Below, piece after piece: positions 44,935 through 54,512 of a stretch of DNA of 64,000 bases; position 1 is the stretch's first letter, and each line of letters begins with the position of its first letter. The DNA is from Acidobacteriota bacterium (lineage in GTDB: Bacteria > Acidobacteriota > Vicinamibacteria > Vicinamibacterales > UBA2999): the NCBI GenBank assembly GCA_016871195.1, contig VFZN01000001.1, positions 62,001-126,000 on the forward strand, written 5' to 3'. Made by a program: the position numbers and the translations under genes. The notes below the pieces were generated by a model. That model was not told where the DNA came from, searched no databases, and saw only the letters and a program-made list of their open reading frames with translations.

Positions 44935-44940
44935 ATCGTA
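44935..44940 (-). promoter_or_regulatory. -10-like TACGAT before the DAHP synthase start
   Basis: On the minus strand TACGAT ends seven bases before the GTG start of the DAHP synthase, with no ribosome-binding site between them, consistent with a leaderless message. Confidence 0.35.
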
Positions 44941-45106
44941 GCATGGCGATTCGCAAGGCCTCGCCACGATCGGATCGCAGCGGCCGGGCTCGACCCGTGA
45001 CTACGACGTCGCCAACCGGGCAGGACGCTGGCACCTGCCCGGAGCTGGCGGCCCGCATCTCCGCAGGCGCAGGCCGCCTGCTCTCGGCAGCACCCGTGGC
45101 TGCGGC

Positions 45107-46123
45107 CTACTGCTTCGGGGCCGTCGTCGACCGGGGACCGGGGGTCGGCACGTGGGCAAATGCAATCCCGGTCAGCATGCCCATGCGGGTACCCAGCGTG
45201 CGTCGACCCTTTCCGTCGAGCCTGGCAGACACCACGTTGCCACCCAGGTCGGTCACATAGAGACGGTTGCCCGGGACATCCAGCGCCACACCGATGGCTT
45301 CATCGAGACCGCCGAGCAGAATCTGGATGTCGGTACGGTGCCTGGGATCGGCCCCGGCAGGCCGCTGCATCGGCGCACGGTTGACGGTGTTTCCACGAGG
45401 CGCATCGCCACGGTCCGTCCAGTAGATCATCCGGGCCGTCAGGTCGAGGTCGAGGTCGATGGGCTCTGGCAGGGCATCAAAGAGCACTTCAATGTCGGTG
45501 CGCGTGCCGGCCGTCTGTCCCTGGGGCATGTCCATCCTGGCTCGGCGGATGCTGCCACGGAATGCATTGTCGCCCCCCTTCTGCGTCCAGTACACCATGC
45601 CAGCGTCAGGATCGACCGCAATGCCCACGCACCAGTTGGCGGCGTCAAGCCGATCCTGTGCGCCCTTCCCCGTGACGACCAGGGTTTCCACCTGCGACCC
45701 GTCCAGGTTCGCACGCTGGATGCGCATGCCTTCGCGATCGGCCCAGTACATCTTCCCGTGCTTCTCATCGATCTTCATCTGCTTGGCGGTGAATGTGCCG
45801 CCTGCCGGCACCAGCGTCGTCACCGTCCCTCCCTCGAGGGACGTTCGCATGACCGAGCCGTCGTCTTCACTCGCCCTGCCCATATTGGACCAGTAGATGT
45901 GCCCGTGGGCCACGTCGACGGCAATCCCGTCGGGGCTCTCCGTGCGCTTGTCCACGAGTATGCGGACATCGCTGCCATCGGGCGTCATCGACAGGACACG
46001 CCCCCCGCGAATATCCAGGAAGAACAGCCGCGGGGTCGTCGCAGCGGCCAGCAGCGAGAGGGTGAGCCCGCTTGCCATCAGCGCTGCGACCGCACCCAGA
46101 AGACCTGCGGCTCGACGTGTCAT
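45107..46123 (-). CDS. Secreted YWTD/LDL-receptor-type beta-propeller protein
   Basis: A 338-residue exported protein: signal peptide (LLGAVAALMASGLTLSLLAAA) and a six-bladed propeller with YWTD-type repeats (HIYWSNMG, KMYWADREG, MVYWTQKG, MIYWTDRG, RLYVTDLGG), each followed by a stretch such as IAVDVAHG or IAVDPDAG. Such propellers bind proteins or ligands at the cell surface. GGAGGAGG precedes ATG 46121-46123. Partner unknown; divergent from the amidohydrolase gene across 197 bases, which hold TAGACT-like elements on both strands. Confidence 0.87.
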   Translation of the reverse strand: MTRRAAGLLGAVAALMASGLTLSLLAAATTPRLFFLDIRGGRVLSMTPDGSDVRILVDKRTESPDGIAVDVAHGHIYWSNMGRASEDDGSVMRTSLEGGTVTTLVPAGGTFTAKQMKIDEKHGKMYWADREGMRIQRANLDGSQVETLVVTGKGAQDRLDAANWCVGIAVDPDAGMVYWTQKGGDNAFRGSIRRARMDMPQGQTAGTRTDIEVLFDALPEPIDLDLDLTARMIYWTDRGDAPRGNTVNRAPMQRPAGADPRHRTDIQILLGGLDEAIGVALDVPGNRLYVTDLGGNVVSARLDGKGRRTLGTRMGMLTGIAFAHVPTPGPRSTTAPKQ

Positions 46124-46320
46124 GTCCGGCACCCTCCTCCGGCAGCGGACATGACCAACGTTCATGCGACGCCGCCCGGCGGAAGTCTACAGCATTCCGG
46201 CGTGTGCACTCGCGGATCCGCAGGAATCGTCCGCACACCGGGGATCAATCGACCGGATTCTCCGGTAGACTCAGGCCGCCCGTGGCAGGCGACCTGCCGC
46301 ATTCCCAAAAGGAGCCTGTG

Positions 46321-47670
46321 ATGTTCTGCCGCCGTGCCGGTGCGATTGCTGCGGTGCTCGTCGCGTTCATTGCCGCGCTGCGTGCGCAGCCGACCGTCAT
46401 CGCCTTCGACGGCGGCCGGCTGATCATCGGCGACGCGTCGGCCCCCATTGAACGCGGCACGCTGCTTGTCGAAGGCGGGCGCATCACGACTATTGGTGAA
46501 AGCGGACGTGTCGCCATTCCCGCAGGGGCCACCCGTCTCGACATGCGCGGCCGCACACTCATGCCGGCCCTGATCAACGCGCACGTGCACATCGGCTACG
46601 AGGGCTTCGGCAGCTGGGGTGCCGACAACTACTCCGAACGCACCGTGCTTGATCACCTGCGACGACAGGCGTTCTACGGCGTGGCGGCCACACAGACGGT
46701 GGGCAGCAGCCCGATCGCCGAATCACTCGCGTTTGCGAAGGCGCAGCAGGCCGGGCAGTTTCCTCCGGCGTCCCGTTTTCTGGCGGTGCCGGGCATGGCG
46801 CCCCCAGGTGGCGGACCTGATGCGATCCTGCTCAGGGGCACCCGCGTGCTGAAGGCCGTGACCGAGATCTCGACCGCCGACGAGGCGCGTGCCGCGGTGC
46901 AGCGCATGGCGGCGGCACACATCGGCCACGTCAAGATCTGGGTCGATGATCGGCGCGGCACGTATCCCAAGATGCCACCCGAGGTCTACGAGGCGGTCAT
47001 CGCCGAAGCACATCGGCTGGGCATGACGGTGCATGCGCATGCCATCCAGATGGCTGACCAGAAGGCGGTCGTCAGGGCAGGCGCAGATGTGCTGGTGCAC
47101 ACCGCCCTCGGTGAACCACTTGACGAGGAACTGATGGCCCTGCTCCGCGAACAGCGTCCCTACTGGACGACGGTGGTGGGGCTGAGTGATCGGAGCGAAG
47201 CCTGCAACCGGGATCCGTTCGTAGACCAGAGCTATCCCGCACATGTGCTCGACGAGATCAGGAACAAGGACTGCGCCCCTCCCTCACCGGCAGCCCTGAA
47301 TCGCGATCGGCTGTGGGCCATCAACTTTCCGAAGTACATCAGCAGCGGCGCGCGGCTCGTGCTGGGCACCGATGCCGGCATCGATGCCCGACATGCGTTC
47401 GGGTGGGCCGACCATCACGAGCTGTCACGCTGGGCACAGGCCGGTCTGACGCCCGCTGAGGCCATCATCGCCGCCACGTCGCGTCCGGCGGCACTGCTGG
47501 GCCTCGCCGATCTCGGCACGCTGGCGCCGGGCAAGCGTGCCGATCTGCTGGTGCTCGGCGCCAATCCGCTCGACGCGATCAACAACACCCGCCGCATCGA
47601 AGACGTCTACCTGAACGGCGTCGCGCTCGACCGTGCGGCGATGCTGCGCGAGTTCAAGCGCGAGCGCTAA
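46321..47670 (+). CDS. Secreted amidohydrolase-family protein
   Basis: A 449-residue metal-dependent hydrolase with a signal peptide (GAIAAVLVAFIAALRAQ). INAHVHIGY gives the HxH, VKIWVDD the position of the bridging Lys, TVHAHAIQ a metal His, and LGTDAGID the catalytic Asp; the C-terminal GTLAPGKRADLLVLGANPL closes the composite beta-sandwich. It resembles imidazolonepropionase/prolidase-like exported amidohydrolases. AAGGAG lies just before ATG 46321. Substrate unknown. Confidence 0.9.
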   Translation: MFCRRAGAIAAVLVAFIAALRAQPTVIAFDGGRLIIGDASAPIERGTLLVEGGRITTIGESGRVAIPAGATRLDMRGRTLMPALINAHVHIGYEGFGSWGADNYSERTVLDHLRRQAFYGVAATQTVGSSPIAESLAFAKAQQAGQFPPASRFLAVPGMAPPGGGPDAILLRGTRVLKAVTEISTADEARAAVQRMAAAHIGHVKIWVDDRRGTYPKMPPEVYEAVIAEAHRLGMTVHAHAIQMADQKAVVRAGADVLVHTALGEPLDEELMALLREQRPYWTTVVGLSDRSEACNRDPFVDQSYPAHVLDEIRNKDCAPPSPAALNRDRLWAINFPKYISSGARLVLGTDAGIDARHAFGWADHHELSRWAQAGLTPAEAIIAATSRPAALLGLADLGTLAPGKRADLLVLGANPLDAINNTRRIEDVYLNGVALDRAAMLREFKRER

Positions 47671-47731
47671 TCGCGCCCGGTGAGCCGGTTTTCAGCCGAC
47701 CTGCGCACTCTCCTCATGAAGGAGACTGCTG

Positions 47732-48124
47732 ATGACCCGACACGCTGTGAACGTCGCAACCGTTCTGCTGCTCTGCTCCGTAACGACCGCGTCGGCCCAG
47801 GTGGCCGTGGTGTCGCCCGACGCCGCTGCCCCCGGTGCCACGGCGCTGACACTGGCAGCCATCCCGCTGGTTGCACCGGTGCCGGTGATTGACGCGCGAC
47901 CGCTCGCCCTCGACGCATCGCACCCACCCGCCGCCCTCGCACAGCCTGCCACGCAGCAGCGCCCGACGCTTCGGTCAGGGGGAGAGCGACTGGCCGTGGG
48001 CATGCTCGCCGGGACTGGCGGCGCTGCGTTAGGTCTTCTGGTTGGCTCCATCGGAGGACCTCTCGGCGCATTGATCTGCATCCCGCTGCTGGCCGCCACA
48101 TCCGCAGCCGCAGCCATGAACTGA
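47732..48124 (+). CDS. Small exported hypothetical protein with a glycine-zipper helix
   Basis: A 130-residue protein with a signal peptide (VNVATVLLLCSVTTASAQ), an Ala/Pro-rich middle and a C-terminal glycine-rich hydrophobic segment (AVGMLAGTGGAALGLLVGSIGGPLGALICIPLLAA), which looks like a glycine-zipper membrane helix or hairpin. GAAGGAG is located upstream of ATG 47732. No family recognised; probably membrane- or envelope-associated. Confidence 0.65.
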   Translation: MTRHAVNVATVLLLCSVTTASAQVAVVSPDAAAPGATALTLAAIPLVAPVPVIDARPLALDASHPPAALAQPATQQRPTLRSGGERLAVGMLAGTGGAALGLLVGSIGGPLGALICIPLLAATSAAAAMN

Positions 48125-48284
48125 GCCCGCACGGCTGCACGCGTCACCGTCGTGAGTGGGGCGTGATGTACTCGCCGCGGGCGAGTTGTGCGAGGCATGG
48201 CCACGCGAACGCACTGCGCGTGACGAGCCGCCGCCTGGAAACCCGTGAGGTGCCAGCGCGTCCGGTCGAGCGGCGATGGCCGCG

Positions 48285-49829
48285 CTACGAAGGCCCCTCC
48301 GTGGGACGCACCGTGAACGACGGGGCCGGTGGGGGCAGAGGACACCGTGGCCTCGGGTCACTCACGCCGGGAACGCGCAGGGTGGGACCGTCGGGTTTCG
48401 ACGGGTCGAACAGCAGGGCGGTACCCTCGACGTGCGGGGCCCGATACGCCAGCACCGGTGCCAGCGTCAGCTGCCCCAACGGACTATGCGCACCGAATCG
48501 TTCACGGAACACGGGCAGTTCCGAGTCTTCCAGCAACAGGAACACGGGGCGCTGCTGTTCGTGCAGCCAGGCCACCGTCCGATCGAGCCAGGCGGGGTCG
48601 AGCTGATCGAACCGCAGGGACAGGCGCCCGCCGTAGTAGCGCACCGCACCGACATACGGCCCGGCAATTACGACGCTGCCGGGACGTGTGACGCCAGCGA
48701 CCAACTGCGCGAGCGTGGCATAGCGACGTTCGCCTTCCCCGGCCGGAAACACACCCAGGCGCACCGCCGCAGATGCCGTGTACACGCCGATCAGGCCCAC
48801 GCACAGCGCGGTCACCAGGTGACCCTGGCGCACGACAGACGTGACCGAGAAGACCGCGATGACGGTGGCCACCAGGATGGCTGGCCAGGCCGGCAGCAGG
48901 AAGTGCAGGAACCACCAGGCATCAAACGGGGTATAGGCCGCATACGCCGCAATCACTGCCAGAGTCATTCCACCCTGGAGCAGCGCACCTGATGGGCCTG
49001 TTGCGCCTGACCTCCACACCCGGCGCACAGGCACGCACAGCGCGGCGAGACCTGCCAGCACCAGCGGCGTCTGCGTCTCGATCATCCATGCGCCGTAACG
49101 ACGAAGGTTCACTGGAAGATGCGCCCGCGAGAACAGCTGACCGAGATCGCCGTAGCCAGATTCGACAGGCGAGCCGTTCACCGACTGATTGACGAGGGCC
49201 ACGGCGACAACGCCCACGGCCGCCGGTGCCGCACACAGCACCAGCCGCTGCACCGCCGGCCGGCGTGCCCTGAGGTCGCGCCAGAGTCCCCAGGCCAGCA
49301 GCACGACCACAAGAGGTCCTAGGTTGGGCCGGATCGTGATTGCCACGCCCGCGGCGACGCCGGCACCGGCCACAGTCCGTGGCGTACCCGCCAGCATTCC
49401 CGCCATGGCTGCAGCCCAGGCCGCCGCCGCCGGCACGTCGCTCATCACCGACTTTCCCATGCTGAGCACCGTCGGGCTCGTGGCCACCAGCCATGCGGCT
49501 CCGAGACCGATGCCCGGTGTCGACACACGCCTGCCGATGACAAATGTGCACCAGACCAGCACGCCTGTTGCGAGCGGTGCCACGATGAATGCCGCCCAGT
49601 GTCCGAGCAGCCCCTTCATGCCGGCCATGATCCACGGCAGCCCCGGCGCGGTGATTGAGGCGATGGCCATCAGGTCGTGACGGGGACGCATGCCGAGCGG
49701 CGTCAACGTGACGAGGGCCAGGTATACCGGTCCCCACCTGAGCACAAAGCCATCAGTCAGCGCGATCGCAAGGGCATACACGCCGCACAGCACGGCGAGC
49801 GCGGCGAGGACGGTTCTGGTGGTGAGCAT
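48285..49829 (-). CDS. GT-C-type membrane glycosyltransferase-like protein (GT39/ArnT-like)
   Basis: A 514-residue polytopic protein with about 10-11 membrane segments (MLTTRTVLAALAVLCGVYALAIAL first) and a soluble C-terminal region of ~120 residues containing VVIAGPYVGAVRYYGGR. The layout fits GT-C glycosyltransferases that transfer sugars from polyprenyl phosphates in the periplasm. The catalytic Asp in the first loop is probably in ALTDGFVLRWG. I begin at ATG 49827-49829 because the hydrophobic core starts there; the frame upstream to 50000 is low-complexity. Donor and acceptor unknown. Confidence 0.68.
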   Translation of the reverse strand: MLTTRTVLAALAVLCGVYALAIALTDGFVLRWGPVYLALVTLTPLGMRPRHDLMAIASITAPGLPWIMAGMKGLLGHWAAFIVAPLATGVLVWCTFVIGRRVSTPGIGLGAAWLVATSPTVLSMGKSVMSDVPAAAAWAAAMAGMLAGTPRTVAGAGVAAGVAITIRPNLGPLVVVLLAWGLWRDLRARRPAVQRLVLCAAPAAVGVVAVALVNQSVNGSPVESGYGDLGQLFSRAHLPVNLRRYGAWMIETQTPLVLAGLAALCVPVRRVWRSGATGPSGALLQGGMTLAVIAAYAAYTPFDAWWFLHFLLPAWPAILVATVIAVFSVTSVVRQGHLVTALCVGLIGVYTASAAVRLGVFPAGEGERRYATLAQLVAGVTRPGSVVIAGPYVGAVRYYGGRLSLRFDQLDPAWLDRTVAWLHEQQRPVFLLLEDSELPVFRERFGAHSPLGQLTLAPVLAYRAPHVEGTALLFDPSKPDGPTLRVPGVSDPRPRCPLPPPAPSFTVRPTEGPS

Positions 49830-50231
49830 GCCCGCCGCGATTCCGTCACGGGACCCGGTCCGCAGCTGCCAGCCGCTCACGAAACCTGCGGCCACACGCA
49901 CGTCGGAAGGCGCCCGCACGCGCGTCACACCGACCACCGGAGACGGCGACCACACCGCGCCACACCAGATACCTCCCGAGGGCGCCGCACCGCTCGGCAC
50001 AGATCGGACGCATGAGTTCAGGGCGCTCTATGCCCCTCGTCCGCATGGCACCGACGCACAGGTCTCTTCCCGTGCGTCGCATGCAGCACCCGCCATGCCC
50101 GTCCGCGCCGTACAATCGTCATCATCGCCGCCCTGCTGATTCCCCATCGCCGCCGCCGACGTGTCGCTGACACGCGCGAGTCGACTGCACCCGCCTGGCG
50201 CACGATCGCATTCGATCGCGGGGACACCGGT
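49830..50231. other. 402-base divergent intergenic region
   Basis: Between the divergent GT-C-like gene and the RluA-family gene. I see TACAAT at 50111-50116 (plus), a possible -10 for the pseudouridine synthase, but no tRNA, repeat or protein-like frame. The frame of the RluA gene remains open upstream to about 50112 without ATG, GTG or TTG. Confidence 0.4.
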
Positions 50232-51194
50232 GTGCGCGTCGATCTCGTGCTGCTGCGTCACCTGGGGCACGAACCGCAGATGTCACGCGCCCGCATCCAG
50301 CGCTGGATCGAGTCGGGCCGCGTCACCATTAACGGCCATCCGGTGCCACGCGTGGCCTGGCGCGTTGCAGCAGGCGATCGCCTCTGTGTCGACATGCACG
50401 ATGTGCGGAGGCGCGAGGTGCCCCGCGGTGAACCCGTGCCCCTTGACGTGATTTACGAGGACGCCCACCTGCTGGCCGTAAACAAACCCGCAGGGCTCGT
50501 GGTGCATCCGTCGTACAGGCACGACACCGGTACGCTGCTGAACGGCCTGCTGCACCGCGCGGCGCACTGGCCCTCGGGCGACAGCCCCGCCCTGCTGACG
50601 CGACTCGACAAGATGACCTCGGGATTGCTGCTGGTGGCGAAGCGCGCCGAAGTGGTGGCGGCGCTGCAGCGCGACATGCGCGCGCAGCGCATCGAGAAAG
50701 ACTATCTCGCCCTCGTGCACGGGCTGCCCTCACCGGCCCGCGGCACAATCACGCTCGCCCTCGATCGCGATCCGTGGGATCGCCGTCGCGTCACGGTGAC
50801 CGACCGCGGCGGGCAACCGGCCGTCACGCGCTACCAGCGTCTGGCCACCTCACCCGCAGCCGCAGACGACGATGCGGGCCGTGACACCCAGCGTGTGTCG
50901 CTGATGCAGTGCCGGCTGGTCACCGGGCGCATGCACCAGTTGCGCGTTCATCTCTCGCACAAGGGCTGGCCCATTGTCGGTGACCCGACGTATGGGCGTG
51001 CAGACACGCCGGGCCGGGGCCGCCAGGCGCTGCACGCCTGGCGCCTCTCGCTGATGCATCCGGTGACCCGTGAAGGGCTGACGCTCGAAGCCCCGCTACC
51101 TGACGACCTGCAGCGGCTGCTGGTCGAGCACCACATCGCGTGGCCGCCCGACCGGCACGCCGATCAGACCACGGTCAGGCCCGAGCCAGCCTGA
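50232..51194 (+). CDS. RluA-family 23S rRNA/tRNA pseudouridine synthase with S4 domain
   Basis: A 320-residue pseudouridine synthase. N-terminal S4 RNA-binding domain (SRARIQRWIESGRVTINGHPVPRVAWRV, about residues 17-60), then the RluA catalytic domain with YEDAHLLAVNKPAGLVVHPS, TRLDKMTSGLLLVAK (catalytic Asp), EKDYLALVHG and RMHQLRVHLSHKGWPIVGDPTYG. It isomerises uridines in rRNA. Start given at GTG 50232; the preceding in-frame codons (WRTIAFDRGDTG) look like the usual N-terminus of homologues but have no standard start codon, so the true start may be non-canonical. Confidence 0.88.
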   Translation: MRVDLVLLRHLGHEPQMSRARIQRWIESGRVTINGHPVPRVAWRVAAGDRLCVDMHDVRRREVPRGEPVPLDVIYEDAHLLAVNKPAGLVVHPSYRHDTGTLLNGLLHRAAHWPSGDSPALLTRLDKMTSGLLLVAKRAEVVAALQRDMRAQRIEKDYLALVHGLPSPARGTITLALDRDPWDRRRVTVTDRGGQPAVTRYQRLATSPAAADDDAGRDTQRVSLMQCRLVTGRMHQLRVHLSHKGWPIVGDPTYGRADTPGRGRQALHAWRLSLMHPVTREGLTLEAPLPDDLQRLLVEHHIAWPPDRHADQTTVRPEPA

Positions 51195-51209
51195 GCCGTA
51201 CGCGCCACC

Positions 51210-51329
51210 TCAGCGCGGACGCCTGGTGATGCGGCTGATGACCGCCGATCCCCAGCTGATGGCGGCCGGCACACCGGCCAGCACCCACAGTACGGTGGCA
51301 GCCGAGGCGGCTTCGTGATGGTGTCGCAT
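51210..51329 (-). CDS. Very small single-helix membrane protein
   Basis: A 39-residue frame read from ATG 51327-51329 to TGA 51210-51212: MRHHHEAAS, then a membrane helix (AATVLWVLAGVPAAISWGSAV), ending ISRITRRPR. A GGAAG lies about six bases upstream. It has the hydrophobic core and positive C-terminus of small inner-membrane proteins. No homology known to me; it fills the gap between the RluA and P5C dehydrogenase genes. Confidence 0.4.
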   Translation of the reverse strand: MRHHHEAASAATVLWVLAGVPAAISWGSAVISRITRRPR

Positions 51330-51361
51330 GGCGAACTTCCAACGATAACACCGATCGCCGG

Positions 51362-52999
51362 CTATTCCTCAGTCATGAACGGATAGCGATAGTCGGTGGG
51401 CGGCACGAACGTTTCCTTGATCGTGCGGGCCGACACCCAGCGCAGCAGGTTCATCTTCGAGCCGGCCTTGTCGTTGGTGCCGCTCGCCCTCGCCCCCCCG
51501 AACGGCTGCTGGCCGACCACCGCACCGGTGGGCTTGTCGTTGATGTAGAAGTTGCCCGCGCTGTTCCGCAGCGCCGACGATGCCTCGCGGATGGCCTGAC
51601 GGTCGCGTGCGAATACCGATCCGGTCAAGGCATACGGTGACGTGCGATCGACAATCGCCAGCGTCTCGTGCCACCTGGCATCGTCGTAGGCATGCACGGT
51701 GAGCAGCGGCCCGAAGATTTCCTCGCAGAGCAGGCGGTAGGCCGAGTCGTCGGTCTCGACAAGCGTGGGCTCCACGAAGTAGCCGCGGCTGTCGTCACAG
51801 CCACCGCCCTCAATGACACGCGCATGCTGCCGGGCATCGGCGATGTAACTGCTGATGCGGTGGAACGCCTTCTGATCGATGACCGCGCCCATGAAGTTGC
51901 GGAAGTCGCGCACGTCACCCATGCGGATGTCGCGCATCATGGCGACCATGCGGTCGCGCACGTCGGGCCACATCGACCGGGGCACATAGAGTCGGCTGGC
52001 GGCCGAGCACTTCTGCCCCTGAAACTCGAACGCCCCGCGCACGGCGGCGACGGCCAAGGCCTGTGGATCAGCCGACGCATGGGCCACGATGAAATCCTTC
52101 CCGCCGGTCTCGCCGACGATGCGGGGATAGCTGCGGTAGCGGCCCATGTTCTGCCCGACGCGCGTCCACATGCTGCTGAACACGGCCGTGCTGCCGGTGA
52201 AGTGAATGCCGCCCAGGTCGCGATGATCGAGCAGCACCTCCGAGATGGCGACCGGATCGCCGGGCACAAGGTTGATGACACCAGGCGGCAGACCAGCCGC
52301 TTCGAGCAGCTTGTAGGTGTAGTAATTGCCGAGCAGCGCCGTGGCCGCAGGCTTCCACACCACACTGCAGCCCATCAGCGCGGGCGCACCGGCCAGGTTG
52401 CCACCGATGGCGGTGAAGTTGAACGGTGTGACGGCGTAGACAAAGCCCTCGAGGCCGCGATAGTCGCTCTGGTTCCACACGCCGTGCGAACTGATCGGCT
52501 GCTCGTCGAGCAGCTCCTGCGCAAAGGCCACGTTGAAGCGCCAGAAGTCGACCATCTCAGACGCGGCATCGATTTCCGCCTGATACGCCGTCTTCGACTG
52601 ACCGAGCATCGTGGCCGCATTGAGCGTCGAGCGCCACGTCGTCGTCAGCAGCTCGGCGGCGCGCAGGAACACCGCCGCGCGATCGTCAAACGACCAGCTG
52701 GCCCACTCGCGCCGTGCCTCGAGGGCCGACGCGGCGGCCTCGGCCGCAAGGGCCGGCGTGGCCTTGTGCCAGGTGGCCAGCACGTGGGCGTGATCGTGCG
52801 GCATCACGACTGTGCCGGTGTCGCCGGTTCGGATTTCACGGCCGCCGATGATGATCGGAATGTCGATGACCTCACCGGCCATCGCCGCGAGGCGCGCCTT
52901 AAGCTCGGCGCGTTCCGGCGACCCGGGTCGATAGGTCAGGTTGGGATCGTTCTCGGGCAGGGGCACCCGGCGGCGGGCGGCTGATACGTCAATGGTCAT
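51362..52999 (-). CDS. pruA: L-glutamate gamma-semialdehyde (1-pyrroline-5-carboxylate) dehydrogenase
   Basis: A 545-residue aldehyde dehydrogenase of the RocA/PruA type, oxidising glutamate semialdehyde in proline breakdown. VYAVTPFNFTAIGGNL, NLVPGDPVAISEVLLDH, GIHFTGSTAVF, GETGGKDFIVAH, and the catalytic Cys in FEFQGQKCSAASRLYVP are typical. The C-terminus has GQQPFGGARASGTNDKAG. It starts at ATG 52997-52999, 12 bases after the MATE gene. No proline dehydrogenase is in the window. Confidence 0.93.
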   Translation of the reverse strand: MTIDVSAARRRVPLPENDPNLTYRPGSPERAELKARLAAMAGEVIDIPIIIGGREIRTGDTGTVVMPHDHAHVLATWHKATPALAAEAAASALEARREWASWSFDDRAAVFLRAAELLTTTWRSTLNAATMLGQSKTAYQAEIDAASEMVDFWRFNVAFAQELLDEQPISSHGVWNQSDYRGLEGFVYAVTPFNFTAIGGNLAGAPALMGCSVVWKPAATALLGNYYTYKLLEAAGLPPGVINLVPGDPVAISEVLLDHRDLGGIHFTGSTAVFSSMWTRVGQNMGRYRSYPRIVGETGGKDFIVAHASADPQALAVAAVRGAFEFQGQKCSAASRLYVPRSMWPDVRDRMVAMMRDIRMGDVRDFRNFMGAVIDQKAFHRISSYIADARQHARVIEGGGCDDSRGYFVEPTLVETDDSAYRLLCEEIFGPLLTVHAYDDARWHETLAIVDRTSPYALTGSVFARDRQAIREASSALRNSAGNFYINDKPTGAVVGQQPFGGARASGTNDKAGSKMNLLRWVSARTIKETFVPPTDYRYPFMTEE

Positions 53000-53011
53000 G
53001 GTGTCCTCGCG

Positions 53012-54421
53012 TCAGGTACGGGCACTGTCGAGTTCGACTCTAATCTGCCGCCACTTGCCCTGGCGGAACCGCAGAAAGGTGAGCAGGCCGCGTGTGACAT
53101 GGCCCAGCACAATGGCGAGCCAGATGTCGTGCGCCTCGAGCGGGCGCACCCACTGGATGGCCGTGCACATGCCGAGGGGAATGGCAATCTGCGAGGCCAG
53201 CGTGATGAACAGCGGACTTCGCGTGTCGCCCGTGCCCTGCAGCCCGCCGTTGTATGTGAGTGCAATGGTGATGAAGAAACCCGACACGGCGAGATACCGC
53301 AGCAGCTGCACGCCGAGCCGTGTGACCTCAGGTTCGGTGGCCCCGAAGATGCCGAGCAGCAACTCGGGCGCAATCACGAACGCCGAACCCACAATCGCTG
53401 CGACGCTGAGGCCGATGCGCGAGGCCGCATGCACACCGGCGATGGCCCGCTCGGGATGCCCGGCGCCGAGGTTCTGCCCGGCGACGGTGGCGGTGGCTCC
53501 CATCAGCCCGACCGATGTCCACGTGATGAGCGAGAACAGCTCGGTGTACCCGATTGCATAGGCCGCCTGCGCCGCGGCACTCTGCTCGAGCGAACCGATG
53601 AAGCGGAGCAGCAGCACGCCGGCCACGTTCATCGCGATGCCCTGCACGCCGGTCGGCAGCCCGAACCGGAAGAGCGATCGGATAACGGCCCAGTCGGGGC
53701 GGAAGTCCATGTCCTTCGAGAACCGGATGACCAGTTGTCCCCGGAACACGAGGACAATCGCCACGATGCTGACGATGCCGGCTGCCAGCACCGTGCCCAT
53801 CGCCGATCCTGCGGTGCCGAACTTGGGAATCAGCACCAGGTTGAGCAGCAGATTGAGCACAGTCATCGATACGCCGAGAAACAGCGGCGTGCGTGCATCA
53901 CCGGCCGCGCGCAGGGCCGAGCTGAGCATGAAGAACAGCATCATGCCGATGGCAAACACAAAATTGATGCGCAGGAAGGGCAGCGCCAGGGCCTTCACCT
54001 CTGGCGCGGCGTTGACCATATCGAGCAGCAGCGGCGAGGCAAAGTACCCGACCGGCGCCATGATGAACAGATACATGGCCATCGCTGTCAGGAACGCCTG
54101 ATACACCGTGCGATTGACCTTGTCGGGTTCGTTGGCCCCGACAAACCGCGCCACCAGCACCGCCTGTCCGGTGAACAGCGACGCCATGAACACGATCACG
54201 ATGAGGAAGATTTGCCAGCTGACGCCGATGGCCGCGTTGGCGGTATAGCCGATGAGGTTACCGACGAGCACGTGATCAACGACGCCCTGCAGTCCGGCGA
54301 TGATGTTCTGGAGCATCGTCGGCCAGGCCAGCTTCCAGACTGCGGCGCCGACCGGGCCTTCAACCAGTGAACGATCGAAGGATTGTAAGCACTTCTGTGC
54401 AGCAGTCGCCGAGTCGGCCAT
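53012..54421 (-). CDS. MATE-family multidrug exporter
   Basis: A 469-residue transporter with 12 hydrophobic segments in two MatE repeats (first helix AWPTMLQNIIAGLQGVVDHVLVG; second half FRFGLPTGVQGIAMNVAGVLLLRF). The conserved helix-7 part matches NorM/DinF-like Na+/H+ drug exporters. It is upstream of pruA on the same strand and divergent from the Pfa-type operon across 91 bases; a product-export role for that operon is possible but speculative. Confidence 0.9.
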   Translation of the reverse strand: MADSATAAQKCLQSFDRSLVEGPVGAAVWKLAWPTMLQNIIAGLQGVVDHVLVGNLIGYTANAAIGVSWQIFLIVIVFMASLFTGQAVLVARFVGANEPDKVNRTVYQAFLTAMAMYLFIMAPVGYFASPLLLDMVNAAPEVKALALPFLRINFVFAIGMMLFFMLSSALRAAGDARTPLFLGVSMTVLNLLLNLVLIPKFGTAGSAMGTVLAAGIVSIVAIVLVFRGQLVIRFSKDMDFRPDWAVIRSLFRFGLPTGVQGIAMNVAGVLLLRFIGSLEQSAAAQAAYAIGYTELFSLITWTSVGLMGATATVAGQNLGAGHPERAIAGVHAASRIGLSVAAIVGSAFVIAPELLLGIFGATEPEVTRLGVQLLRYLAVSGFFITIALTYNGGLQGTGDTRSPLFITLASQIAIPLGMCTAIQWVRPLEAHDIWLAIVLGHVTRGLLTFLRFRQGKWRQIRVELDSART

Positions 54422-54475
54422 GGAAGGGGGTTTGGAGGGAGCGTCTGTCGGTGAATCGATGACAAAAATATTACC

Positions 54476-54503
54476 TTACAACGACCACCCCCCCCGGTAG
54501 TCT
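54476..54503 (+). promoter_or_regulatory. Candidate promoter of the Pfa-type operon with a C8 tract in the spacer
   Basis: TTACAA (54476-54481), a 16-base spacer and TAGTCT (54498-54503), which ends nine bases before the GTG at 54513. The spacer contains eight consecutive C (54488-54495). The region upstream is an AT-rich island, unusual here. Promoter assignment is by eye only. Confidence 0.35.
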
Positions 54504-54512
54504 CTGTGGGTC

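Noticed and set aside
51668-52984. 438-codon plus-strand frame opposite pruA
   Set aside because: Antisense shadow; composition typical of reversed coding sequence.
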